From contig WBMZ01011574.1 of NCBI GenBank assembly GCA_013400975.1, positions 62,001 through 126,000 on the forward strand: DNA of 64,000 nucleotides, read 5' to 3'. Positions 11,901 through 22,310 of the stretch are shown piece after piece (the stretch's first letter is position 1; each line of letters begins with the position of its first letter). The notes beneath the pieces were generated by a model, which saw only the letters and a list, made by a program, of their open reading frames with translations, was not told where the DNA came from and did not search any database. This stretch comes from Atrichornis clamosus (Eukaryota > Chordata > Aves > Passeriformes > Menuridae). A program made the translations under genes and the position numbers.

Positions 11901-14900
11901 CAGTGAGACAGACTTCCAGATACAATACATTAATCTGTGTGCACTGTATGGAAAGTTGTCACCAAGTGCTACTGTTGGGTTGGTTTTTTTCCTCTTTGAC
12001 CAAGGTGGAAATAATTATTTGAACTTGTACTTCAAGTCCTGAATAAGCAGCATGCCTTGCCTTCAATTTCTGTGCATTTTCCTTAGATATGCTATTTACT
12101 TTCTATGATTAATGCTGCCCAGAGCACCAGTGTCTGGCATAATAAGATAGAGTTCTGTCTCTATTCAGCTGTAGCTGCAATCACAGAATCATTGAATATC
12201 CTGAGTAGGAAGGGACCCACAAGGACTGTGGAAGTTCAACCCCTGAAGCAGTTTGTGCTGTGGTCACCACGGTTACCAAAAGATGTGGATCACTGTCCCA
12301 GTGCTGCCCAAGCATGCAGGAAGTTTTGTCTACAGCTGTAATGTAACTTTGTGAAAACATTTCTTGTATGTAAGCACTGATGATGTAATTGGCTAAATGT
12401 TAAGTGTTTTCTGGCTTTTATTTTCCTGTTTGTGTAAAGCTTTTTAGAGCTGCAGCAGAGAATCATTTTTTGGCTGTGATGAGGTGTGGAGTAGGCCCTT
12501 TGTACTTCTAGTTGGATGATCTGTGATTGCTTTAGTTTTCTGCATCTTTCAGCTCTGGGGATTTCTTTGTCTTTTTTCAAATGATGTCACCTGGAATAGC
12601 TGCTTCTGCTGTCTCGAGCCTAAATTTGCATTTAATTGTAAGAAGCATTTGCATTTCACAGATTTTTTTCAAAATCTCTCTGGCTTGGGTTAAGGTTAAA
12701 TCAGCTTTCCACATGAGTCTGTGACTTGCTCAGTCCTTTTGTATTCTGTGTACGAGCCTAATCTTTCCACTAAAGAACCATATTTCCTCAGCCTGACATA
12801 TTTGAGCTTTAAGTCTGTCAAATGCATCTACTGATTCATCCTTCCATTGATGAAGCATAAAGAAGGAAGGTCCCACACCAGTAACTCTCTGCACAGAAGA
12901 GGCTCCTTGCCCTAACATCTGTCTGTGCCCTGTGCCTGGTTTTCTGTCATCCTCCCCTCCATCTGAAAGCCCTGCATGCCTGCTTTGCTGGGAGCCCACT
13001 GCCAGGAGGGATTGCGTTGCCTCTTAAAGGCTGCTGAGGAAGAGCTACCCCCTCCACCCTAATTTCATATTGCTGCCTCAAATGCCATGGCTGCTGTGAT
13101 TTGCTTGGTGGTTTGTGGTGGAGGGAAGACACAGTCTCTGACTTTTTCCTTTGTGCAGCACCTGGGATATGGGCCCAGACTAGACCAGGGCACGTAAGCA
13201 CTGCATTTGTGCAAACAAACAATTAGTAGTGCTAATTGCAAGCTCTCAGGCAGCAGAGGAACATTTTGGGGCTGGATGGCTATGCAAGGGAAGGCTTTAT
13301 TTTGTGACAAGAACTGTGTTGAGACTGCAAATCTATCCTGGGTACCATCAGCACAGCTTTTTTTGCAGTGATGTCAACTTCTTTTTAATCTTGTGTGGAC
13401 TCCTGGCACTTCTGACCTGTGACTTAGGAGGAGCTAATTTATTTTAGCCTGCTCATAGTCTTCATTGTGAGCTATGCCCAGAACTGGTGGTCTCCTTTCC
13501 CCGTGTCAGGGTGTCTCCAAAATGAGGTTTGCACCTATTGCAGGGGGCAGCCCAGGGCTGTAGGGGGGATGCTGGTCTCTTGGTGCCAGATGGTTTCCAT
13601 TTGGGATGGGCTCCTCTAGCCCCACACTACTTGTGTCCAGACCTCGTTGCTGACCTGTCACTGCCTGCAGGTCTCTCTCTGCTGCCACTTCCCACCTCAA
13701 TGGCCAAGGATATGCACCAGACCTGGCCTGCCTTCTTGCTGCACCAAGAGTGACTCCCTGGTCTTTGCAGGTGGCATCCAGTGGTATTGGGGACACCTGT
13801 CCAGAGCAACAGAAATGGTTTCCAATATCTGGGTGAGATCATTTATTTTCTTACAGAAAAATCAAATATGCCCTTTCCCCCTTCCTCTCATTTTTTCTCC
13901 CCCTTTTTTACTTTACAGTTGTTTGGATTTTTCCCCTTTCAGGCTAAGTTCTCTTTTGAAAGGAGCTTAAAAAAACCTCATAAAACCTTTGCTCATAATT
14001 GACAGAGCTACCTCGACACTGAGGAACAGAGGCCTGACTGAGGGAGGAAAAAACAAATGGTGTTCTGGTTCATCTGAGAAACAAAAGTATTTTATTTTCC
14101 TTCTTTTAGTAAGTCTGTGTGAAATGAAAACAGGGAAAGGTAAAACAGAAGAGTTTAAATCCTGCACCAGGGACGATCTTGGTGTGTTCTGTCCCTGTGC
14201 ACAGTATATAATTAAACCCAAAATAGAGCAGTGAACTGAGGGAGGGAGGTGGGCTATAGGACCAAGCAGAGAGGGGGCAGGGTTACTCTCTTCAGAAGCA
14301 CTATCCAAAAATAAATCTCAGTTTCTTTCCTGAGTTGTTTGATAAATGAGCTTGGTCTCGTTTAATACCATTTCTGATTTACTCTCTTTCTGTCTTCGTG
14401 TGCCCCCATTCTCTCTGCTATGTCACCCTGGGACGTGATGTTCCCAGCTCATGCTGGACCTGCTGTGCCAGAGGTGCACCTGCAGTGAAGGAGAGCAGCA
14501 AATCTGGGGAACACGGGAGTGATGGGCTCCAGGAACTCAGTCTGTGTTGACTGTAGCTGTAGGTTTCTCTAATATGTCTTCTAAGTAACTCTGTGGGTTT
14601 GGTTTCGTCTTGTCTTCCCTGCCCCCAAGGACTGGAGCCTTTTTCTCTTGATCCAAATATATTTCTATAACTCTTCTTCGATCCACTGGACCCCCATGAC
14701 TTTTACCAGCTTTACATGCTTTGCTTCTAGGTCTTATTTAGCTGTGATTTCTCTTGACTTTTGCTCCTCTTTCTCTTGTTCTATTTGCACATCTTCCTGC
14801 TTCTTCTATCTCTTTTTCCCCCCATTAATGCTCTCTGCTTTATTTTTCTCTCATTGCACTGCATTTTTCTAGGGCATCACACTTACAATATAGCCATGAG

Positions 14901-15522
14901 GTAAAGGCCAACGGGCTTGCGAAGGAAACTGCTTTGCAAGAAAGTGAGAAATTCAGGTTAATTGGATGCAATCAGGTCAAAATTTAGTTAATCTTTGAGT
15001 GGGTGGGTGTGTTAGCACAAGGCTGTGTATGCATGCCCAGTCTAGGGGCTGATCCAGGCATATTCATTTCCAACTTTGTATGAATATGCACATTCCCTCA
15101 GAGACTGGGAGAGTGATGTGCATCTGGGGAAAATGACAGGAATACAAAAATGACATGTCTTCATGTCATAGCAGAGAAACTTCTTCCTTCTCTGGCAAGA
15201 GAACAAGGCTGTCAAATCCTAGAGTAAGGGTAGCTCTAGAGCTGTAACATAATAAACAAGAGTGAAAGATCAAATAATGCATCTGTCCTCAGGAAAGGAT
15301 GCTCTATGTAGAGGGCAGAGGAGCATTGCCTTCGTGAAGGATGAAGGGAACTAAGATTCCCTCAGATATCTCTATTGATTTTTGTATGTGTGATTAAAGA
15401 ACAGGTTTAGTTTTTCAGAGCTGTCCCATTTTATTTAGCTATTGAAATGTTGACTGTATTAGAATGTCTGGATGGGATTAGAAGTTGAGGAAATTGGTGC
15501 TGTAGTTTTGAGGGACAAAAAA
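8951..15522. other. Intronic sequence, mostly unassigned
   Basis: Apart from the short CR1 tail at 12179-12248 I recognise no repeat family and no gene. An AT-rich stretch at 10800-10885 has several homeodomain-like sites. 14580-14875 is pyrimidine-rich on the + strand. Long frames here are composition artefacts. Confidence 0.55.
12179..12248 (-). mobile_element. Short CR1 3' tail fragment
   Basis: The + strand reads aatcacagaatcattgaata, then tcctgagtaggaagggaccc. This is the reverse complement of a CR1 3' terminus. Similarity fades after about 70 bases. Confidence 0.75.
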
Positions 15523-16110
15523 AATCATTGAATCCTTCAGACTGGGAAGGTCCTCAGGAGTTCAACCTTCTACTCAAAGAAAGGTCAGTGTAGAACTTAG
15601 GCTGGGCTGCTCAGGGCTTTGTCCAGCTGGGTTTTGAAAACTCAGAGTATGGAGTCTGCACCATCCCTCTGGGCAATGACTGCAGTAGCTGTACTATCTC
15701 CATAGGGAAAATGGTCTTGCTTCCACTTAATTTAAAGAGTATTGTTTCCTTTTCTCCTGCTATATATTGCAGTAAAGAGCCTGGCTCCCTCTCTTCTTTG
15801 TGCTGGATAGAGAGCTGTTAGTTCCCTCAAATCTTTCCAAGCTGAACAAGCCCCAGTCCCTCAACCTCTCCTTTCAGGGCGACTCCTGAGGTTCTTGGTG
15901 GCCCTACACTGAACCTGATCCAGTTTATCAACATCTTTCTGACAGATCCAAAGCTGATCCAAGCATCCATGTACAGTCTAGCAAGTGTAGAGTATGGGGG
16001 GAAACGAACACTTAACCTGCTGGCTACAGTCCTGAGAATACAGCCTTATATGTTATTAGTTGGCTGTCTGTGCTGCTGGGGCAGAGCATGTACCCCTGAA
16101 CCTTTCTTTT
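15523..16110 (-). mobile_element. Old CR1 LINE fragment
   Basis: Reading + to -, the segment shows the usual antisense CR1 order: a tail-like aaaaatcattgaatccttca, ctgctcagggctttgtccag, aagctgaacaagccccagtc, ctacactgaacctgatccag, and finally a piece resembling the cctgctggctacagtcctga region. It is more diverged than the copy at 8388-8950 and has no usable frame. Confidence 0.8.
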
Positions 16111-16765
16111 ATTTATAGCAAGCTGTCTGATTTGGCCAGTTATGGCATCTGAGTGGGGATCACCCTGCTTGACAGTTGACTGTCCCCCATTTCAGTCCTG
16201 AAGGGAAGGGATATGGTTCATCACTTTGACTATGAATTTGGCATGTGGGAGAGACAGTCTGCTGGGGGTAAGGGATCTGAAGGTACGGTGGAGCTGCTGG
16301 CCTTGTCATCAGAAAAAGAGGATGATTTGATAGTGGGTGGAAGCTATTGCAAAGGGATCTGCTGCTTTAATAAGGACAAGCTCACCTCTTTTAGGGAAAA
16401 GCAAACAAAACCCCCCATTTCTCTTAATCATTCATTTAGACATAGTGACTCTGGCTACTGTCATTTAGCAGCATTAAATCAAGCCCATTGGAAACAAAGC
16501 ACTTTGAGTTTCTATGGCCTGATACTCATGGCAGAACATGTGGCACCAGGTATTGCTAAAACCCTGGAACCTCGTATAGGTTTGCAGGGTAACTGTCGTG
16601 TGGTCCATCTGTCACACACCAGGTCAGTTTAAATAATTTCAATCCTCCTGCAGTCTTAGGTCTCACTGAGAGTGGCTCAGGGCAAAGAACATGCCTGCAA
16701 AAGTGATGCTCCACTGATCTAGACTCTGATGTGTCCTCACCTGTGTGGCCTGGTGTGACCACTGA

Positions 16766-17447
16766 TGTCCTGGTTTGAGACAATATAAGGAGGAAAATGC
16801 ACTCCGAGGGAAAAGGCAGACTCTCAGCCACCTCTCCCCCATCAGGTCTGGACAGAGGCAATTCCTTAGAGGTAGAATGAAAAAAAGACCTGTTTTATTT
16901 ACAAGGTATAGGAAATAAATGAACAATATGAAATGATAAACTACTTGCGATGGAGAAACCTGTGTAAAGTACAGAGTCCTTGGGGTGGTCCCCCGCTGAC
17001 GGGCCGAGGCAGGGCCCCTCCCCTGGTGATGCCGGTGATGGGATGACCTTCTGTCCTGGATCTGAGCTCAGTTGAAAAACAGTTTCAGGGGAAAAAAAAA
17101 AAGATCCCAAGGAGAAAAAACTTGTCTTAGCTAGCTAAGAAGGGGGGGAAAAAAAAAATTCGCTTTCCGTCTCTCTCCCTTGAGAAACAGAGCTGGAAAA
17201 AATCTGGCCAAAACAAAAAAAGGGAAAAAAACCCCCAAACTCGCTCTTCCCTGCTGCCTGTGGCAGAGCCAAGAGCTTAGGAGTGAGGAGAGAAGAAAAA
17301 AAAACCAAACCCACCTGAGTCCCAGCACGGGAGTATTTGTGTTTGTCCTTGAAAATTCTTGGAATCGAGTCAGAGGCACAGAATTCAAGTTTAGTATACA
17401 GTGGCGATATGAGATAACAAATGGTGTCATATACTCAACCCAAGACA
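16766..17447 (-). mobile_element. Solo LTR of a second avian endogenous retrovirus
   Basis: The block starts TGTCCTGGTTTGAGACAATA and ends CTCAACCCAAGACA, giving TG...CA ends and short imperfect inverted termini. The flanking pentamers actga (16761-16765) and attga (17448-17452) differ by one transition and look like a 5-bp target duplication. On the minus strand an AATAAA signal lies at 16894-16899, downstream of a GC-rich stretch (about 16985-17040) that could hold the promoter, so a minus orientation is favoured but not proven. No internal retroviral genes are present. The element contains several mixed runs of A and G or C at 17085-17310. Confidence 0.75.
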
Positions 17448-19459
17448 ATTGAGCTCTGGGTTCATAAAAGTATAACCTGTGATAGATGTTCAAAAGCTGT
17501 TTTACTTCCAGTGCTGGTTTTATATGATTGTGTGATTATGAGCTAGAATTATTCACTTGTGCATCTTTGCATCGGAGTAGCTGAAATATAATATTAATGA
17601 ATTACAGGGCATTTCCAAAACAATTTAAATATTCAGAAATACAGTAGAAAATCAGCAAAAGGGTGTAACAGATCATTTGTAGGGAAAAGCCATTCAGAAC
17701 TGTAAGATGAGTCCCCTTTTGAATTTTGTTATAAATCATTCATGATTAAGGTCTGTAGGAGGATGCTAGAAAATGGAGATGTAGGAAACTTCTAGGAAGC
17801 TGGAAAGTGTGCACTGTCCTGAGGTAACCTCAAAGTTAATAAAAAGCTTGCTTCAAACATGTTCTGTCCACATTTGGGGGAGTCCTCAATGGAACCAAGG
17901 ACATCATTTTGTAACAGGAATGGTCCCAGTAATGAATCAGCTCGTCCAACCAGTGGCCCATGAGCCATTAGCATTCATGTGCTTCAAGTGATTTCCCATT
18001 TTGGATCTATGTCAGAGAGCAGGGTTTGGATGATGGGAAAGCTGCTGGGCACATTGTGAGTTCAGGCTGGGGTAGGAGGTGGATTGGGGTGAATAGGACA
18101 CCCGCTCTCAGCACCATGAGGTGTGTGGTGGCTCTTGGCTGTCTGATGTAGTTGGTGTCCTTAGGAGCTTGGAGGTTGTCCATCTCCATGCCAAATGGGA
18201 GACACCCACTCCATGTCCTGTCCTATATGTATAATCTGGAGACTCCTTTATCCAGGATTGAGGTGGCTTTGTGTCAAGGTGGGAGCTAAGCTTCGGTCCT
18301 TGAGGAGTGGAGCCCTGGTACTCTCTGTGGCCCCCTGGTAGGGCTCTTACACCCCCAAGGAAGGTGGCAAAGCACACAGGAAGAAAAGTGGATGTGATAC
18401 TGAATTGATCAGGGACTCTGTACCTTTTATCCTGTAGCTATGCAAAGGCAGCCCACAGGCCCCTGGCTGAAACACTTTCAAACATCTTTATCTGTAGAGT
18501 GCTAAATGCTCGTGATTAGTTTTAATTCCAGCTATTTTCAGCTATTAAAGTGCTGCTTTCCTTGCATGGCCTCGTGCTTTTAATTAGCCAAAGCAAACCC
18601 ACGTGCTACAAAATCCTTTCCTTCATCCAAAAGGAGAGAGAGTTTTATAATTTCTGCCACAGCTCCTCTTTCAGACACATGAAACAGGATCCAGTATCAG
18701 AGATGCCAGGAGCCTGCACTGCTGCAGACAGTTCTGGCATAGGAAGAGAGGGATGGAAGACCCCTTTTGCTCCGTGTATCTGCTCTGTTCCTTGGCAGTC
18801 ATCGCCTGGGACGGTGGGGACTGAGGATCTGTGATACACACGTGCCCTGCCCCCTGGGCTGCTGGCTGTTGAGAGGCATAGGCAGTGCCACAAGGCAGTG
18901 CCCACTTTGTCACTCTCGTCCAGGTCTCCTCACAGACCTCCTACCTGCTGTTCCTGCAGGTGCCCTCTCTCCTTCTTTCTCCTCTGCTTTAAGCACAGAT
19001 TCTCAGATAAGTGACACAATATCATCTTATTTTGTGTGCTATCTACTGTGCTTGCTGTATTCTCTGAACACAATAGCACAAATTACTTTACATAACAGAA
19101 GTAGGGAATTCAATAATAGCAACAGTAGAGGGAAGGGAGAAATCAACCACTGAAAAAAACAGAGGTTTCCAGCTATGAGCTTTAATATGCACTGGAGTTA
19201 AATTCAATGCAAGATTGGTTTTTGCGGGCCAGTCATGAAACAACTGAAACACCTTGGTAGGGAGTGACATGGGGGGAAATCCAGGTGGCTGTTTTGTCTG
19301 AAATGCAGTGGAGAAGATAGGGGCATGGGGTAAATGAGTGTTCAATCTGCAAGCGCTGTCAGTGTATTTCTTCCTAAATTGCATAGTGTGATCATGGTCA
19401 TAGCTTTGATTTACCCACCCTCCCCATTTCAAATTTTTTTCCATTTTTCCCCCCCTTTG
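17448..19459. other. Intronic sequence with no recognised gene
   Basis: No exon, RNA gene or repeat family was recognised. The open frames between 18108 and 19153 overlap on both strands and lack any family resemblance. Confidence 0.55.
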
Positions 19460-19900
19460 AGATGGTGATCAACACTGCATGTCATAATCTGAGTGTGGTT
19501 CCAGCCCCGAATTATAGAGGGCTCAGCACAGTCTTTGTATTGCTTCATCCTGTTTCTCCTGTGTTCTGACATCATGGTTGTTTAATTTTTTTTTTTGCCG
19601 CAGCTGCACAGTAAGCTGAGCTCAGCATTCAGCTTTTCCTATTGCCAGCTCGATTCCTTTCTTTGGTAAGAGTTATTTCATAAATTTGAAAGATGTGTGA
19701 ATAATGTACAGTTTTCTCCTCTTTAGAGGTATTATTTGCATTTGGCAACATTGAATATAACTTATTATCACAGTCTATTTGCTTAGGTCTCACTCAGGTT
19801 CTTCCCTGTTCCTTTTGGTCTTGGCTACCTCAAATAGCTTGGCATTGTCTGCAATTTTGTCACTTGCTGTGTGTTCTCATTTCCAGCTAAGCTTGTTTAA
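19460..19900 (-). mobile_element. Ancient CR1-like LINE remnant
   Basis: Antisense on the + strand, short landmarks fall in the order known from old amniote CR1 copies: gatcaacactgcatgtcata, then tttttgccgcagctgcacag, then tttgcatttggcaacattga, and finally cttggcattgtctgcaattttg. Each is a weak match, but the order and spacing are right. It has no coding capacity. Confidence 0.6.
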
Positions 19901-22168
19901 GTCAAATGTGACACAGCCTAGAAATGAATCTTTATCTGTCACAGATTTGCTGCCATAGTAAGGATTTTAACACTGATGTGGTACAAACATTGACCGATCT
20001 TTATTCATTCACTAGCTTGTCTCATCTAAAATATTCAGGGGGTGATAAGACACTTTTTTCTGTGTATTAAAAAATGGAGTTGGTCACACCATATTCTTAC
20101 AGATGTTTAGATACTATGTTTTTAAAAATTATTTTGTTCCAGTTGTTGGGGCCTAACTTGAAAACACCCTTGTATAGAGGTTTCTGGGATGCTTTCCAAA
20201 TGCAAAATGTGTCCTGCTAATTCCCCGGTTTGGTTTATGTTACTGAATTTTTAAGTGATGGAGTTGCCTCATACTGCAAGTAATTTAAAGATCATGGTGT
20301 AAAATTTGTGAGTAGCAGCTTTTTGGGTTTTACCATACTGGTTTGTTCCTGAGCTGCTTCTCTTCCTGGCCCCTCAGTCTTCAGGAGAGTTGTTTCATTG
20401 TTAGTGCAGAAAAGGATGGAAAAGAGGCGACAGACAAAATTTTTTAAGGGGGAAATTTAAACTAGTTTCTTCTAAATGAATTGGAGATTAATGAATCTAT
20501 TCAATAGCAAGAAAGATGATGGCTTTTCCTTGTACAACATGAACAATAAGAGTGAAATTGGGGGCATGGTCGAGTGAAGTGGGACTTGAGGCAAAATAGC
20601 GAAATGGGTCAGGATAAGAGGAAATGAAAGTGTGGATGAAGGTTGCAGTGAAGGGAGACTCAGGAAAACTGTAATGATGATTAATTAGGCTTCTCCCTAA
20701 ATAACTGTTCCCATCTGTACATCTGAAAGCCATTCAGATGTACAGCGCACATTTAGAGAGTCCTACAAGAAATAAAGGTAAGTAAATTAGATACGAAGTT
20801 ACAAATCAAAGTATCAGAAGAAAAGTTCAATGCAGTCTTGAACTGCACTGTTAATGCTATTACTACTGTTATTTTTAGCTCTGTTTCCTAAGGAAATGAA
20901 GTGGAGGTGATCAATGCCCTCCTGTAAGAACCTTTTGGCTGATTTCAGTCTCAGGTGGGAGGATGGAGGAGAGCAATCATACTACTGGCCTCACCAAAGG
21001 AAGGATGGGCAGAACAGAGACATTGTCTGTTCTGCCTGGTCCACCAGCTGCTGAAAGGCAGTGGCCTGGGCAGTCGGCCTGCTGTGCCAAGTGGCCAAAC
21101 AGCACCAGTGCAGTGCAGGAGCAGCCGTGGTGGCTGCTGCTGCTTGCCATGCTTGGGGGGCATGCTGAGCTGAGTAGGGTGCACTGGTGGGAACAAGGAA
21201 TGGACCTAGGCATGGTGGCAAGCTGTTGAGATGTTGGGAACATAGGGAGGAAATGAAACATTGTGATGTGACGCAGAATGCATAGAGTTGTTGGAGAAGT
21301 TGACCTGAGATGTCTTGGAACCTAGAAAGGATGAAGAGAGGAGCTTTGTGAGCAGCTGAACTAATGATGCCTCATGTTTGTGTGTCAGCCCTTGCAACCC
21401 TTTCTCCCTGCAGTAGGAAGCGTCACCCTCAGAAGCACTGGGGCAGAGACTTGTTCCTGAAAAGGGGACTTCTGGAGGGTTAAGACCAAAATCGTAAAAG
21501 CTCAATAAATTCTGCAGCTCAGAGCACCTTGCTGTTACTGTTATGTGGGAGGGTCCAGGAACTGTTTGTGGTACACCTTGTATAAACATACAAAGAGAAA
21601 AAGGTCCCTGCTTTAAAGAGTTTGTTTAGGTGTACAGCAAGAAATCACACTCTAGATCTGGCATGTAGTCCTCCTTCTTCCTGTGTGATTGGGCTTGTTA
21701 CCCATGGGGTACTCTGAGCTCTGGGAGGGATTTTGGGAAGAGCAAAATGGGAAAAGCAGTTGAAGAGAAAAGGGAAATGCCAAACAATGTGGAAGGATTG
21801 ATTATAATTTTTTCTTTTTTAGCAGGAAAGATTAAGAGCTCCAATTAATGTCTTGTTTGACTTAGCAACAAGTCAAGGGGAAGCCTGGAAGGAATTTACA
21901 ACAATAGGAAAAGTTTTTGTCCCAGGGATGAAGAGGATTTACTTTAGGGCTGTAAAGTGCTGGAGATTTATGGAGGAGGATTTTGAATGTTCACAAGAGC
22001 TTTGTGCATGTGAAGGTGTTAAGCTGATGAATGCCTTGTCGTGGCTTGTGGCACTTGCAACCCAACTCAAACGCACTGGAAACTGTGTTGCTAGGATCCT
22101 GGAAGTCAGAGCCTAGGGAAAAGGCCTGGCTGCTGCACGTGTCTCTGACACTGCTGACTTGCATATTA
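19901..22168. other. Intronic sequence with no recognised gene
   Basis: The first hundred bases or so may still belong to the old LINE upstream. Otherwise I recognise nothing except the 13-bp hairpin at 20715-20745. Confidence 0.5.
20715..20745. repeat. Perfect 13-bp inverted repeat (hairpin)
   Basis: The arms CTGTACATCTGAA (20715-20727) and TTCAGATGTACAG (20733-20745) are exact reverse complements around a five-base loop, agcca. The pairing does not extend beyond 13 bp, so it is too short for a microRNA precursor. Confidence 0.9.
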
Positions 22169-22310
22169 GCCCTGAGATGAGCTCAGTTGGTCAGAGCACG
22201 GTGCTAATAACACCAAGGTCATGGGCTTGATCCCTGTTTGGGATATTCACTTAAGAGCTGTACTTGATGAACCTTGTGTACCCCTTCCAGTTCAGAATAT
22301 TCTGTGATTT
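22169..22310 (+). mobile_element. tRNA-Ile-derived SINE with CR1-type tail (TguSINE1-like)
   Basis: The first 74 bases are a tRNA-Ile(AAU)-like head, with box A gagctcagttgg, anticodon loop ctaataa flanked by ggtg and cacc, and box B ggcttgatccc (22224-22234). The tail reads attcacttaagagctgtact, then ccccttccagttcagaatat and ends attctgtgatt, which is a CR1 3' end. This composition is that of TguSINE1, a SINE described from passerine birds and mobilised by CR1 enzymes. The head has decayed at its start and box B carries a C/T change, so it is an old insertion and not a tRNA gene. Confidence 0.9.

Noticed and set aside
16213..16632. 139-codon plus-strand open frame
   Set aside because: It has no family resemblance, and its position between an old CR1 and a solo LTR suggests a chance frame.
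22169..22242. Functional tRNA-Ile gene
   Set aside because: The acceptor stem is decayed, box B is altered, and a CR1-type tail is fused to it. It is a SINE head.
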